A stretch of 64,000 bases of DNA from Sphingopyxis sp. CCNWLW2 (GTDB lineage: Bacteria; Pseudomonadota; Alphaproteobacteria; Sphingomonadales; Sphingomonadaceae), in NCBI RefSeq assembly GCF_037095755.1, contig NZ_JBAWKJ010000001.1, positions 995,001 through 1,059,000 of the forward strand, given 5' to 3'. Numbering within the stretch: the first letter of the stretch is position 1; each line of letters opens with the position of its first letter. This document shows, piece after piece, positions 52,279-61,761 of this stretch. The translations under genes were made by a program, and so were the position numbers. The notes below the pieces were generated by a model. The model was not told the origin of the DNA and made no database searches. It saw only the letters and a list, made by a program, of their open reading frames with translations.

Positions 52279-53634
52279 TTACACCACCCCGAAAGCCAGC
52301 ATCGCGTCGGCAACCTTCTTGAATCCTGCGATATTGGCGCCCTTCACATAATCGATATAGCCGTCGCCCGCATCGCCATAGGTCAGGCAGCTTTTGTGGA
52401 TGCCGTCCATGATGTCCTTGAGCATCTGCTGTAACTCGCCTTCGCTCCAGGCGCGGCGCCCACTGTTCTGGCTCATTTCGAGTCCCGACACCGCGACGCC
52501 GCCGGCATTCGCCGCCTTGCCCGGCGCAAACATGATCTTCGCATCCTTGAAGACATGCACGCCCTCAAGGTTCGTCGGCATGTTGGCGCCTTCGCTGACC
52601 GCGATGCAGCCATTCTTGACCAGCGTCTTGGCGTCGTCACCGAGCAGCTCATTCTGCGTCGCGCACGGCAAAGCAACATCGCACTTCACGCCCCACGGCG
52701 TCTTGCCCGGCGTGAAGCTCGCGCCCTTAAATTCATCACAATATTCCTCGATCCGGCCGCGGCGGTGCGTCTTGTGCGCCTTCACCCAGTCGATCTTTTC
52801 CTGCGTGATGCCGTCGGGGTCGTGGATGAAGCCGCCCGAATCCGAGAGCGTCAGCACCTTGCCGCCAAGCTGGACGATCTTTTCGGCCGCGTGCGTCGCG
52901 ACATTGCCCGATCCCGAGATGACCGCAGTCTTGCCGACCAGATCCTGCCCCTTCGCGGCGAGCATGTTGGCGAGGAAGTAAACCGCCCCATAACCCGTCG
53001 CCTCGGTACGGATCAGCGAGCCGCCCCATTCGAGCCCCTTGCCGGTCAGCACCCCGGTAAATTCGTTGGTGATCCGCTTATACTGGCCGAACATGAAGCC
53101 GATCTCGCGCCCGCCGACGCCGATGTCGCCCGCGGGCACGTCGATGTCGGCGCCGATGTGGCGATAGAGTTCGGTCATGAAGCTCTGGCAGAAGCGCATG
53201 ATCTCGCGCACGCTCTTGCCCTTGGGATTGAAGTTCGAACCGCCCTTGCCGCCGCCCATCGGCAGCCCGGTCAGCGCATTCTTGAACGTCTGTTCGAACG
53301 CGAGGAATTTGAGCACGCTTTCGGTAACGCTCGGGTGGAAGCGGATGCCGCCCTTGTACGGGCCGATCGCGTTGTTGTTCTGGACGCGCCAGCCGCGCTG
53401 GACGCGGATATTGCCGTTGTCGTCTTCCCAGCAGACGCGGAAGGACACGACGCGGTCAGGCTCGGCGATCCGCCGCAATATCTGCTGCGCGTGATATTCT
53501 TCCTTGTCGGCGATGAAATCGAAGATGTCCTCGGACACTTCCTGCACCGCCTGGACGAACTCGGGCTGACCCGGGTTGCGCTTTTTCACGCCTTCCATGA
53601 ACGTCGAAAAGTCGACGTGATCCGAAACTGCCAT
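52279..53634 (-). CDS. gdhA: NADP-type glutamate dehydrogenase
   Basis: A 451-residue hexameric GDH that makes glutamate from 2-oxoglutarate and ammonium. It carries LPMGGGKGGSNFNPKGKS with the catalytic lysines, PAGDIGVGGREIGFMFGQY, AVISGSGNVATHAAEKIVQL (nucleotide fold) and SEGANMPTNLEGVHVF. The length and motifs match the small E. coli GdhA type. ATG 53634 (MAVSDHVDF) follows GGGAGGGG. In-frame extension to 53790 looks non-coding. Confidence 0.93.
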   Translation of the reverse strand: MAVSDHVDFSTFMEGVKKRNPGQPEFVQAVQEVSEDIFDFIADKEEYHAQQILRRIAEPDRVVSFRVCWEDDNGNIRVQRGWRVQNNNAIGPYKGGIRFHPSVTESVLKFLAFEQTFKNALTGLPMGGGKGGSNFNPKGKSVREIMRFCQSFMTELYRHIGADIDVPAGDIGVGGREIGFMFGQYKRITNEFTGVLTGKGLEWGGSLIRTEATGYGAVYFLANMLAAKGQDLVGKTAVISGSGNVATHAAEKIVQLGGKVLTLSDSGGFIHDPDGITQEKIDWVKAHKTHRRGRIEEYCDEFKGASFTPGKTPWGVKCDVALPCATQNELLGDDAKTLVKNGCIAVSEGANMPTNLEGVHVFKDAKIMFAPGKAANAGGVAVSGLEMSQNSGRRAWSEGELQQMLKDIMDGIHKSCLTYGDAGDGYIDYVKGANIAGFKKVADAMLAFGVV

Positions 53635-53792
53635 GCACCCCTCCCCTGTATGACTGGGAAAGCCGGTGCGACCCCTGACGATTTTATCGTTGACCGACCT
53701 TGTATGCCAAAGGCTACACCATCGCCAAGCAAAGGCAATATGACTGCGCGCACAGGCGGCATTTTTTCGCGGCGCGCACAAGAGGGGCAAAA

Positions 53793-54731
53793 ATGAGCGA
53801 GAGCAACAAGATGGCCGGCGGCATGACGAGCACCAACCGGACGATATTGATCGCCGCCTTCATTCTGCTGGCCGCCGCCATCGGCTATGCGATCTGGCGC
53901 GATTCCGGGCCCTCGGTCTCCGATCCCGTGGCGCAGGCCACGGGCGCGCCGTCCGACCAACTCGCCGAGCTGGAAGCGCGCACGAGGCGCGAGCCGAACA
54001 GCGCCGAAGCGTGGACCGCGCTCGGCGCGGCGCGATTCGACATGAGCGATTTCGCGGGTGCGGCCGGGGCGTATGAGAAAGCGGTCGCGCTTTCGCCCGA
54101 ATCGGCGGGTCTTTGGTCGGCGCTGGGCGAGGCGCGGGTGATGGGAAGCGACAGCGACCCGATGCCCGCCGCCGGACTCGAAGCGTTCAACAAGGCGATC
54201 GCGCTCGACGCCAAGGACCCGCGCGCGCGCTATTTCCTCGCGGTGAAGAAGGATATCGGCGGCGATCACAAGGGCGCGATCGAAGACTGGTTCGCGCTGC
54301 TCGCCGACACGCCGCAGGGGGCGCCATGGGAGGCCGACCTCCGCCGCACGATCGAGCAGGTCGGGCAGATCCACAAGATCGACGTCGCGGCACGGCTCGC
54401 GAGCACAGCGGCACGCCCGCTGACCGCCGATGAAATGCCGGTTGCCGCACGCGCGATCCCGGGGCCGAGCCGCGCCGATATGGAAGCGGCGTCGCAGCTC
54501 CCCAAGGGACAGCAGGACCAGATGATACAGGGCATGGTGAGCGGGCTCGAGGCGAAGCTCAAGGCCAATCCCGCCGACGTCGACCGCTGGATCATGCTGA
54601 TGCGTAGCCGCATGACGCTCGGCGAAACCGCAAAGGCCGCGCAGGCGCTAAAGGATGGCATTGCAGTCAACCCGGCGGCGGCGGGACGATTGAAGGCGCA
54701 GGCGCAGCTGCTCGGCGTGCCGGGTGCGTAA
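53793..54731 (+). CDS. Membrane-anchored TPR protein, CcmH/NrfG-like
   Basis: A 312-residue protein with an N-terminal transmembrane helix (TILIAAFILLAAAIGYAIW) and periplasmic TPR units: NSAEAWTALGAARFDMSDFA, GAYEKAVALSPESAGLWSAL and ARYFLAVKKDIGGDHKGAIE. This matches the C-terminal (CcmI/NrfG) part of cytochrome c assembly proteins, which hold apocytochromes. The usual ccm genes are not nearby, so it is either a stand-alone assembly factor or a general TPR protein. AGAGGGG precedes ATG 53793. It is divergent from gdhA, beside the multiheme operon. Confidence 0.7.
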   Translation: MSESNKMAGGMTSTNRTILIAAFILLAAAIGYAIWRDSGPSVSDPVAQATGAPSDQLAELEARTRREPNSAEAWTALGAARFDMSDFAGAAGAYEKAVALSPESAGLWSALGEARVMGSDSDPMPAAGLEAFNKAIALDAKDPRARYFLAVKKDIGGDHKGAIEDWFALLADTPQGAPWEADLRRTIEQVGQIHKIDVAARLASTAARPLTADEMPVAARAIPGPSRADMEAASQLPKGQQDQMIQGMVSGLEAKLKANPADVDRWIMLMRSRMTLGETAKAAQALKDGIAVNPAAAGRLKAQAQLLGVPGA

Positions 54732-54941
54732 AATTACCCATTGGCGCGCGCGCGGCGAAGCGGTACGCCGTCATCGCTGCGGGGGGCAACCATAACATAG
54801 GGTCGCCGCGGCTTTTTGCCGCGAGACGATTTCGGACGTATTTGCCCGGGACAGTTGTCCACTCTGTATCGGGCCTCGTGGTCAGAGCCGGTCGGCCGAT
54901 GCGCAGCTCGCTGAAGCCACCGCCCGTCAGCCGGCGCAGGA

Positions 54942-57900
54942 TTAACCCGCCATCAGCGCCGCGTTGCCGCCCGCCGCGGTGATGTCGGTCGAGATCGATT
55001 TTTCCTCGGCAAAGCGGTGCAGATAATGTGGCCCGCCGGCCTTCGGACCCGTCCCCGAAAGCCCGCGCCCGCCAAAGGGCTGCGAACCGACGATGGCGCC
55101 GATCTGGTTGCGGTTCACATAAACATTGCCGACCTGTGCCCGCGCAGCAATGTGAGCGGCCACGCCGTCGATGCGCGTGTGAACGCCGAGCGTCAGGCCG
55201 TAACCCGAGGCGTTGATCGCATCGATGAGCTGGTCGAGTTCGCCGCCCTTCCACGTCGCGACATGCAGCACAGGGCCGAAAATCTCGCGCTTCAGGTCGG
55301 TGACATGGTCGAGGCGGATCGCCACGGGCGGCACAAAATGGCCGTCGGCGGGCAGGTTCGTGCGGCCCGCTTCGGCGATCACGCGGCCCGCGGCGCGCGC
55401 TTCGGCGACATAGGCGGCGATGTTCGCCCGCGCCTCGTCATCGATGATCGGACCCACATCGGTCGCGAGGATCGACGGATCGCCGATATTGAGTTCGGCC
55501 ATCGCGCCCGCGACCATCTCGATCATCGTGTCGGCGACATCTTCCTGCACGCAGAGGAGCCGCAGCGCGGAACAGCGCTGCCCCGCCGACTGGAAGGCAC
55601 TGGCGACGGCATCGCGCGCGACCTGTTCGGGGAGTGCGGTCGAATCGACGATCATCGCGTTCGCGCCGCCTGTTTCGGCGATCAGCGTCGCGATCGGGCC
55701 GTCGCGCCCGGCGAGGCTGCGGTTGATCATCCGCGCGACCTCGGTCGATCCGGTGAAGGCGACGCCGATAATGTCATTGTTGCTCGTGAGCGCCGCGCCG
55801 ACGGTCTCGCCGCGGCCGGGCAGAAACGCAAGCACATCGCCGGGGATGCCGGCTTCGAGCAGCAGCTCGACCGCGGCGTGCGCAATCAGCGGGGTCTGTT
55901 CGGCGGGCTTGGCGAGCACGCTGTTGCCCGCGGCGAGCGCCGCCGACACCTGCCCGAGGAAGATCGCGAGCGGGAAGTTCCACGGGCTGATGCACACGAA
56001 CACGCCCTTGCCTTCGAGCATCAGCTCGTTGCGCTCGCCGGTCGGACCAGGGAGGGCGACGGGGTAGGTGAAATCGGCGCGCGCCTGCGCGGCATAATAG
56101 CGGAGGAAATCGACCGCTTCGCGAACCTCGGCGATCGCATCGACGAGCGTCTTGCCCGCCTCGTCGATCGCAAGGCCGAGGAAGCGCGCGTCATGCTCCT
56201 CGAGCAGGTCGGCGGCGCGCTCGAGCCGCTCGGCGCGGAAAGCGCCGCCCGCGAGGCTCCAGTCGCCGTGCGCCTTCTGCGCTGCGGCGACGGCATCGGC
56301 GACCGTCGCGGCGTCGGCCTCGATCACCTGCCCGACAACCGCGCCCGTTGCGGGGTTGCGCACCGCTTCGGCTTTGCCCTTTCGCGGGGCACCGCCAACG
56401 ATCGGCGCCGCGACAAGGTCGCCCCGCCGCGCCGCGCCGATCGCCGACACCAGCGCTTCGGGCACGCCCGGCTCGCCCAGATCATAGCCGCGTGAATTGC
56501 GGCGGACGGGGTCGAACAGGCCGAGACCGGACGCAATGTTCGACGACGCCGCGCTCGCGACGCTGCGCGGATCGACCGCAAGCTGTTCGGCGGTAACACC
56601 GGGGTCCGAGAATTGATGCACAAAGCTGGAGTTGGCGCCATTTTCGAGCAGGCGACGGACGAGATAGGCGAGCAGGTCGCGGTGCGTCCCCACCGGCGCA
56701 TAGACGCGCACCGGGCGCGGCGGCGGGAACAGCGCGACCAATGCGTCGTGGGCGCCCTCGCCCATGCCGTGCAGCCGCTGCAGCTCGTAGTCGGCACCCG
56801 CGAACAATTCGGACACAAAGGCGAGCGTCATCGCATTGTGGCTCGCGAACGCCGGATAGATGCAATCCTGGCAATCGCGGAGCAACTGCGCACAGCGCAT
56901 ATAGTTGAGGTCGGTGTGCAGCTTTGCCGTGAACACCGGGAAATCGCCGAGCCCCAGTGTCTGCGCGCGCTTGATCTCGGTATCCCAATAGGCGCCCTTG
57001 ACGAGTCGCATCGACAACTTGACCCCGCGCGTCCGCGCACGGTTCGCGAGCCAGTCGATCACCGCCGGCGCGCGCTTCTGATACGCCTGGATCACGATGC
57101 CGAGCCCGGTCCAGCCGTCGGCGATCCCCGCGTCGATCAGCGCCGCGAACACGTCCATATGCGGTTCCAGCCGGTCGCTTTCCTCGGCGTCGATCATCAG
57201 CGGGATGTTCAGCGCGCGCGCCGCATTGGCGAGTTCGATCACCTTCGGCACCAGCTCGCCGATCACGCGCGCGTGCTGGAGATATTCGTAACGCGGGTGG
57301 AGCGCCGAGAGCTTGATCGAAATGCCGTGGTTGGCATGCGGGTCGCCCGGCTTCGCACCCTTGCCGATACGCGCGATCGCATTGGCATAGCTCTCAAAAT
57401 AGCGCTGCGCATCCTCGGCGGTGCGCGCGGCTTCGCCGAGCATGTCGAAGCTCGCGAGTTCGGATTTTTCCTTGTCGGCGCGCTTGACCGCGGCGTCGAT
57501 CGTCTCGCCCATCACGAACTGCTGACCCAGCATCTTCATCGCCGCGAGCGCCGCCTGCCGAATCACCGGCTCGCCCGAGCGGCGGACCATCGATTTCAAG
57601 AGCGTCAGCGGGTTCGCCCGGCTGCCCATCGCGTCGAGCATCAGCGTCGCCGAGCCGAGCGAAAGCCCGCGTGACGACAGCGCGACGATCAGCGGGCTGT
57701 CCTCATCCTCGCCATCCTTCCAGTGGCGCCCGGCGATCTTGTCGCGGATCAGCGCATTGGCGGTCGCGTTGTCGGGCACGCGGAGCAGCGCCTCGGCGAG
57801 GCACATCAGCACGACGCCTTCCTCGGTCGACAGGCGATAGCGGTTCATCAGCTGCGCGACGAGCGTCTCGCGCTCGCCCTCGGCCTTCGCCTTGCGGATC

Positions 57901-58037
57901 AATTCGAGCCCGCGCCGCGTCACGGCTTCGACGCTGGCCGATGAGGTGGCAAGGGCGCTACGCAGCTCGGCGACGATGTCGGATTCGCTGCGGCGGGCGA
58001 GGGCACGAATGGGCGCGCGGTCGGGGCTTTGGGTCAT
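54942..58037 (-). CDS. putA: Bifunctional proline dehydrogenase / P5C dehydrogenase PutA
   Basis: About 1031 residues. An N-terminal helical domain precedes the FAD barrel (LSALHPRYEYLQHARV, LMIDAEESDRLEPHMDVF, MRLVKGAYWDTEIK). The aldehyde dehydrogenase domain has FVCISPWNFPLAIFLGQ, FTGSTEVARMINR, ETGGANAMIVDSTA and the catalytic Cys in SAGQRCSALRLL. It oxidises proline to glutamate with substrate channelling. No ribbon-helix-helix DNA-binding domain is present, so it does not regulate itself, consistent with the divergent Lrp-type gene. ATG 58037 (MTQSPDR) is chosen; ATG 58052 is possible. Confidence 0.92.
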   Translation of the reverse strand: MTQSPDRAPIRALARRSESDIVAELRSALATSSASVEAVTRRGLELIRKAKAEGERETLVAQLMNRYRLSTEEGVVLMCLAEALLRVPDNATANALIRDKIAGRHWKDGEDEDSPLIVALSSRGLSLGSATLMLDAMGSRANPLTLLKSMVRRSGEPVIRQAALAAMKMLGQQFVMGETIDAAVKRADKEKSELASFDMLGEAARTAEDAQRYFESYANAIARIGKGAKPGDPHANHGISIKLSALHPRYEYLQHARVIGELVPKVIELANAARALNIPLMIDAEESDRLEPHMDVFAALIDAGIADGWTGLGIVIQAYQKRAPAVIDWLANRARTRGVKLSMRLVKGAYWDTEIKRAQTLGLGDFPVFTAKLHTDLNYMRCAQLLRDCQDCIYPAFASHNAMTLAFVSELFAGADYELQRLHGMGEGAHDALVALFPPPRPVRVYAPVGTHRDLLAYLVRRLLENGANSSFVHQFSDPGVTAEQLAVDPRSVASAASSNIASGLGLFDPVRRNSRGYDLGEPGVPEALVSAIGAARRGDLVAAPIVGGAPRKGKAEAVRNPATGAVVGQVIEADAATVADAVAAAQKAHGDWSLAGGAFRAERLERAADLLEEHDARFLGLAIDEAGKTLVDAIAEVREAVDFLRYYAAQARADFTYPVALPGPTGERNELMLEGKGVFVCISPWNFPLAIFLGQVSAALAAGNSVLAKPAEQTPLIAHAAVELLLEAGIPGDVLAFLPGRGETVGAALTSNNDIIGVAFTGSTEVARMINRSLAGRDGPIATLIAETGGANAMIVDSTALPEQVARDAVASAFQSAGQRCSALRLLCVQEDVADTMIEMVAGAMAELNIGDPSILATDVGPIIDDEARANIAAYVAEARAAGRVIAEAGRTNLPADGHFVPPVAIRLDHVTDLKREIFGPVLHVATWKGGELDQLIDAINASGYGLTLGVHTRIDGVAAHIAARAQVGNVYVNRNQIGAIVGSQPFGGRGLSGTGPKAGGPHYLHRFAEEKSISTDITAAGGNAALMAG

Positions 58038-58060
58038 GTCGCCTGATACCATATTGCCGT

Positions 58061-58075
58061 AAGTCGATCCGACTT
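58061..58075. promoter_or_regulatory. Dyad in the putA promoter region
   Basis: AAGTCG-ATC-CGACTT, a perfect 15-bp dyad 24 bases before the chosen putA start. It may be a binding site for the divergent Lrp-type regulator. Confidence 0.45.
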
Positions 58076-58098
58076 GTTTTGGCGGGTTCGATATATGA

Positions 58099-58120
58099 AT
58101 TGACCAAGTTTTGGATCAAT
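58099..58120. promoter_or_regulatory. Lrp-like AT-rich dyad between putA and its regulator
   Basis: ATTGACCAA, 3 bases, then TTGGATCAAT: inverted arms with one extra base on the right. AT-rich imperfect dyads of this kind suit Lrp/AsnC proteins. It lies 15 bases before the regulator start. Confidence 0.4.
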
Positions 58121-58134
58121 CCTAGTCGATATGC

Positions 58135-58605
58135 ATGAAAAATACCTCATCGACAGTCGAACTGGATGATTTTGATCGCAAGATTCTCGCGATTCTGGGC
58201 CGCGATGGGCGGATCACCTTTACCGAGCTTGCGTTACAGGTCGGCCTCTCGAAAACGCCATGCCAGCAACGCGTGAAGCGCCTCGTCGACAGCGGGCTGA
58301 TCGTCGGCTTTCGCGCGATCGTCGATCCGGCGAAGGTCGGGCTCGACCATGTCGCCTTCACCGAGGTCAAGCTGTCGGACACGCGCGAGGAAGCGCTCAA
58401 GCAGTTCAATAATGCGGTCCGGCAGATTCCCGAGGTCGAGGAATGCCACATGATCGCGAGCAGCTTCGATTATCTGCTCAAGGTCCGCACCCCCGACATC
58501 CGGCGTTACCGGATTGTGCTGGGCGAGAAAATTTCGAGCCTGCCGCATGTCGCGAGCACGTCGACCTTCGTCGCGATGGAGACGATCTGCGAATCGGCGC
58601 GCTAA
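58135..58605 (+). CDS. putR: Lrp/AsnC-family regulator, probable PutR
   Basis: A 156-residue protein. The N-terminal HTH has LDDFDRKILAILGRDGRITF and ELALQVGLSKTPCQQRVKRL. The C-terminal RAM ligand domain has FTEVKLSDTREEALKQFNNA and EVEECHMIASSFDYLLKVRT. Divergent position next to putA is the hallmark of PutR, which activates putA when proline is present. The symbol rests on position as well as family. Confidence 0.85.
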   Translation: MKNTSSTVELDDFDRKILAILGRDGRITFTELALQVGLSKTPCQQRVKRLVDSGLIVGFRAIVDPAKVGLDHVAFTEVKLSDTREEALKQFNNAVRQIPEVEECHMIASSFDYLLKVRTPDIRRYRIVLGEKISSLPHVASTSTFVAMETICESAR

Positions 58606-58654
58606 CGCCAAGAGATTGACCGCCGCGCGCGCCTGTGCCAATCGCGCAGGCCAC

Positions 58655-58728
58655 GCGGGTGTAGCTCAATGGTAGAGCAGAAGCTTCCCAAGCTTACGAC
58701 GAGGGTTCGATTCCCTTCACCCGCTCCA
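58655..58728 (+). tRNA. tRNA-Gly (CCC)
   Basis: The acceptor GCGGGTG pairs with CACCCGC, the anticodon loop TTCCCAA gives CCC, the T loop is TTCGATT, and CCA is encoded. The outermost anticodon-stem pair appears to be a G-A mismatch. Confidence 0.92.
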
Positions 58729-58828
58729 GGCTTTCGCAGAAATTAGGCCACGCTAGATCGCGATCAGCAAAGCTCGGCCGACTTTGCACCGCGAGGATCG
58801 ACGGTGTGGCTTCGCCACGACGGGCCCT

Positions 58829-59611
58829 TCAACCCTCGACGCGCTCCACCTTCACTGACTGGCTGACGAACGCGATATCGCGATACGCCGTCAGGAAAGA
58901 TATGTCGGCGGCATCGCGCCCGACGCAGATGCGCGCCATTTCGGACGCGCGGGCCATGCCCGTCGCGTCGACGAGATGCCAGTCGCCGTCGAGATAGACT
59001 TCGGCGACGGCGTGGAAATCCTGCGGGGCGACACGGAGCGCATAGGCGCTCGCCATGCGCGCGGGGATATGCGCGGCGCGCGCGAGCGCGATCATCACAT
59101 GCGCATAGTCGCGGCACACACCGCGGCGTTCGACGAAGCTGTCGAGCGCGCCCGTCTCGGCATCGCTCGATCCCGAGACATAGGTAAAGCGGCTTTCGAT
59201 CCAGTCGCGCATGCGGCCGATCTTCGCGCCGCCCTCATGGTCGCCGAAACGACGCTCGACGAAGGCGTGGAACTTGTTCGACGGGCAATAGCGCGACTCG
59301 TTGAGATAGGGGATCGCCCCGGCCGGAAGCCGGTGGAGCGGCACCGCGGCGAGCGAGCGGAAGTCGGTGTCGGGACGGTCGATCTCCACCCGCGCGCGAT
59401 ATTCGGCACGGAGACTCCCCTCGGCGCGCAGCCAGATCGGCTCGCAGATGCCGTCGGCCGCGGGGACGCGCGCGATAAATTCGGGGGTGCCGACGTCGAG
59501 CGACGCGTCAAGGACGCGCTGGCCGTGCCCGTTCGCGGCCTCGATCTGCAGCATCAGGTCGACGGGTTCGGACAGGCGGTAATTTAGGGAGGCGGAAATT
59601 TCGAGTTTCAT
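58829..59611 (-). CDS. Transglutaminase-like cysteine protease-fold protein
   Basis: A 260-residue protein with a transglutaminase core triad: Cys in FVERRGVCRDYAHVMIALAR, His in RVAPQDFHAVAEVYLDGDW and Asp in HLVDATGMARASEM. An N-terminal beta domain precedes it, as in many bacterial transglutaminase-like proteins (COG1305). There is no signal peptide, so it is probably cytoplasmic. It might be a peptidase or amidase; the substrate is unknown. Confidence 0.85.
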   Translation of the reverse strand: MKLEISASLNYRLSEPVDLMLQIEAANGHGQRVLDASLDVGTPEFIARVPAADGICEPIWLRAEGSLRAEYRARVEIDRPDTDFRSLAAVPLHRLPAGAIPYLNESRYCPSNKFHAFVERRFGDHEGGAKIGRMRDWIESRFTYVSGSSDAETGALDSFVERRGVCRDYAHVMIALARAAHIPARMASAYALRVAPQDFHAVAEVYLDGDWHLVDATGMARASEMARICVGRDAADISFLTAYRDIAFVSQSVKVERVEG

Positions 59612-59671
59612 CTATCGGCAACGCATGAAGGAGGGTTCGGTGGCGCTAGGGACAGCAGAAAGAAAGAGCAA

Positions 59672-60925
59672 GTGACGCCGGCGCGGACCATCCCGTTCAT
59701 CGTCGCGACGATCTTCATGGATGCGGTCGGTTTCGGCATCATCATGCCGGTGCTGCCGCAGCTTGTGATGGAGGTCGGCGAGATCGATCTGCCGCACGCG
59801 ATCGAGGTCGGCGCGTGGATCGGCCTCGTCATGGCGGTCGCGACCTTCCTCGCCTCGCCGGTGCTCGGCAATCTGTCCGATCATTTCGGGCGGCGGCGCG
59901 TGCTGCTGCTCGCGCTCGGCGGGCTCGCGGTCGATTATGCGCTGCTGACGATCGTCGAGACATTGCCGTGGCTGTTCGTCGCGCGCGCGCTGTCGGGCAT
60001 TTTCGGCGGCAGCTACGCCGCGGCGCAGGCGGCGATCGCCGACATCACCGCGCCGCAAGAGCGCGCACGCAATTTCGGCTTCGTCGGCGCGGCGTTCGGC
60101 ATCGGCTTCGTTGCGGGGCCGGCGCTCGGCGGCTTCCTCGGCGAGATCAGCCCGCGCGCGCCGTTCGTGGCGGCGGCGATCCTTGCCGCGGCGAACATGC
60201 TCTATGGCTATTTCATCTTTCCCGAGACGCTGCCGCCCGAACGCCGCCGCGCGTTCGACTGGCGCCGCGCCAATCCGCTCGGCGCGTGGAAGACGATGCG
60301 CGGCCTGCCCGGCATGGACGGCGTCGCGGGGGTGCTCGTGCTGTGGCAGATCGCGAGCCTCGTCTATCCGATGACGTGGAGCTTCTATTGCATCGCGCAG
60401 CTCGGCTGGACGCCGGGGATGATCGGCGCGAGCCTCGCCGCGGTCGGTGTGATGATCGCGCTCGGCCAGGTCTTCGTCGTCGGCCCCGCGGTCGCGCGCT
60501 TCGGCGAGCGCGACGCGGCGACGCTCGGCATCCTCGTCGCGGTCGCGGTCTATGTTGGTTATGCCTTCACCACCTCAACGATCGGCGCCTTCCTGCTGCT
60601 GATCCCTGTCGCGTTGCAGGCGCCGGTGCAGCCGTCGCTGATGGCGATGATGTCGCGCCGCGCAACTGCCGAAACGCAGGGCGAAGTGCAGGGAATTTCG
60701 GCGATGGCGATGGGGCTTGGGCAGCTATTTGCGCCGCTGCTCCTCACCGGGACGATGGCCTATTTCACTGCCGACGGCGCGCCGGTGCATTTCCCCGGCG
60801 CAGCGTTCGTCGTCGCGGCGATCTTTGGCCTGCTCGCGATCCTGATGCTCCGCCGCCTGCCGCGCGCGACGCGGACAAGCGACGATGATGCCGCCGATCA
60901 GATGCCGCCGTCGGTCACCGCATAG
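59672..60925 (+). CDS. MFS exporter, TetA-like
   Basis: A 417-residue transporter with twelve helices. It carries the loop 2-3 motif GNLSDHFGRRRVLLLALGG and FVGAAFGIGFVAGPALGGFL (motif C of drug/proton antiporters). This places it near TetA-type antiporters, but substrate specificity cannot be read from sequence, and resistance should not be assumed. The start is GTG 59672. Its 3' end overlaps the convergent neighbour by 28 bases. Confidence 0.85.
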   Translation: MTPARTIPFIVATIFMDAVGFGIIMPVLPQLVMEVGEIDLPHAIEVGAWIGLVMAVATFLASPVLGNLSDHFGRRRVLLLALGGLAVDYALLTIVETLPWLFVARALSGIFGGSYAAAQAAIADITAPQERARNFGFVGAAFGIGFVAGPALGGFLGEISPRAPFVAAAILAAANMLYGYFIFPETLPPERRRAFDWRRANPLGAWKTMRGLPGMDGVAGVLVLWQIASLVYPMTWSFYCIAQLGWTPGMIGASLAAVGVMIALGQVFVVGPAVARFGERDAATLGILVAVAVYVGYAFTTSTIGAFLLLIPVALQAPVQPSLMAMMSRRATAETQGEVQGISAMAMGLGQLFAPLLLTGTMAYFTADGAPVHFPGAAFVVAAIFGLLAILMLRRLPRATRTSDDDAADQMPPSVTA

Positions 60926-61659
60926 CCGAGCGCTTCGAAGCCCGCGGTGAGCGCCCCGACGCACGCCGCGACCTGTTCGCCGTCGATCGAACGGATGACG
61001 AAATTGGCGCCGATCTTGCCGTCGCGAAAAAAGGGGTAGCTGCCGATCGCGACCCCCGGATGGTCCTTTTCGCCCTGCCGCAGCAGGTCGGCGATCTCGC
61101 TTTCGGGCGCCCACGCGCCGATCGTCTGCGCGACGAGCGGCGCGCCGCCCTCGAGCTCGCCGGTCAGCGCGTCGAGCATGCCCGCGGTGATGTGCGGAAC
61201 CCCCGCCATCACGAACAGATTGCCGATGCGGATGCCCGGCGCGCCCGACATGCGGTTGGGGATCAGGTCAGCGCCGTCGGGCACGCGCGCCATGCGCAGC
61301 CGCGCCTCGGTCAGCTCGCTGCCGCGCGCGGTGTAATAATTTTCGAGGATCGCGCGCGCGGCGGGGTGGATGATGACCCCGACACCAAGCGCCTTCGCCA
61401 CCGCATCGACGGTGATATCGTCGTGCGTCGGGCCGATGCCGCCGGTGGTGAAAACATAGTCGTAACGCGCGCGGATCGCGTTCAGCGCATCGACGATCTC
61501 CTCCTCGACATCGGGGACGATGCGCACTTCGCGCAGGCGAATGCCCTGCACGTCGAGCCAGGTCGCGATTTGCGACACATTCTTGTCCTGCGTGCGGCCC
61601 GAGAGAATCTCGTCGCCGATCACCAGCACGGCGGCGGTCCAGATGCGTTCGTCGCTCAT
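60898..61659 (-). CDS. CinA-type MoaB/Mog-fold protein without C-terminal domain
   Basis: A 253-residue protein with the molybdopterin-binding-like domain of CinA: AAVLVIGDEILSGRTQDKNV, VFTTGGIGPTHDDITVDAVA and IPNRMSGAPGIRIGNLFVMA. The deamidase domain of full CinA is absent, as in the shorter YfaY-type proteins. CinA homologues act in NAD-derived nucleotide salvage (ADP-ribose/NMN); the role of this short form is not settled. It overlaps the MFS gene end convergently. Confidence 0.85.
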   Translation of the reverse strand: MSDERIWTAAVLVIGDEILSGRTQDKNVSQIATWLDVQGIRLREVRIVPDVEEEIVDALNAIRARYDYVFTTGGIGPTHDDITVDAVAKALGVGVIIHPAARAILENYYTARGSELTEARLRMARVPDGADLIPNRMSGAPGIRIGNLFVMAGVPHITAGMLDALTGELEGGAPLVAQTIGAWAPESEIADLLRQGEKDHPGVAIGSYPFFRDGKIGANFVIRSIDGEQVAACVGALTAGFEALGYAVTDGGI

Positions 61660-61761
61660 GCCCTTGCCTTAGCTGCGAATGGTGACAAAACAAGCCCGCT
61701 GGCAGCCGGACGGTGTTCCTGATATGTTCACATCCGAATCGAACCGCATGGGAGAAACGCG

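Noticed and set aside
54732..54941. Possible gene or terminator between the TPR gene and putA
   Set aside because: Open frames here are antisense extensions of neighbouring genes. One CGCGGC-TTTTT-GCCGCG hairpin is present, but with no T-run after it.
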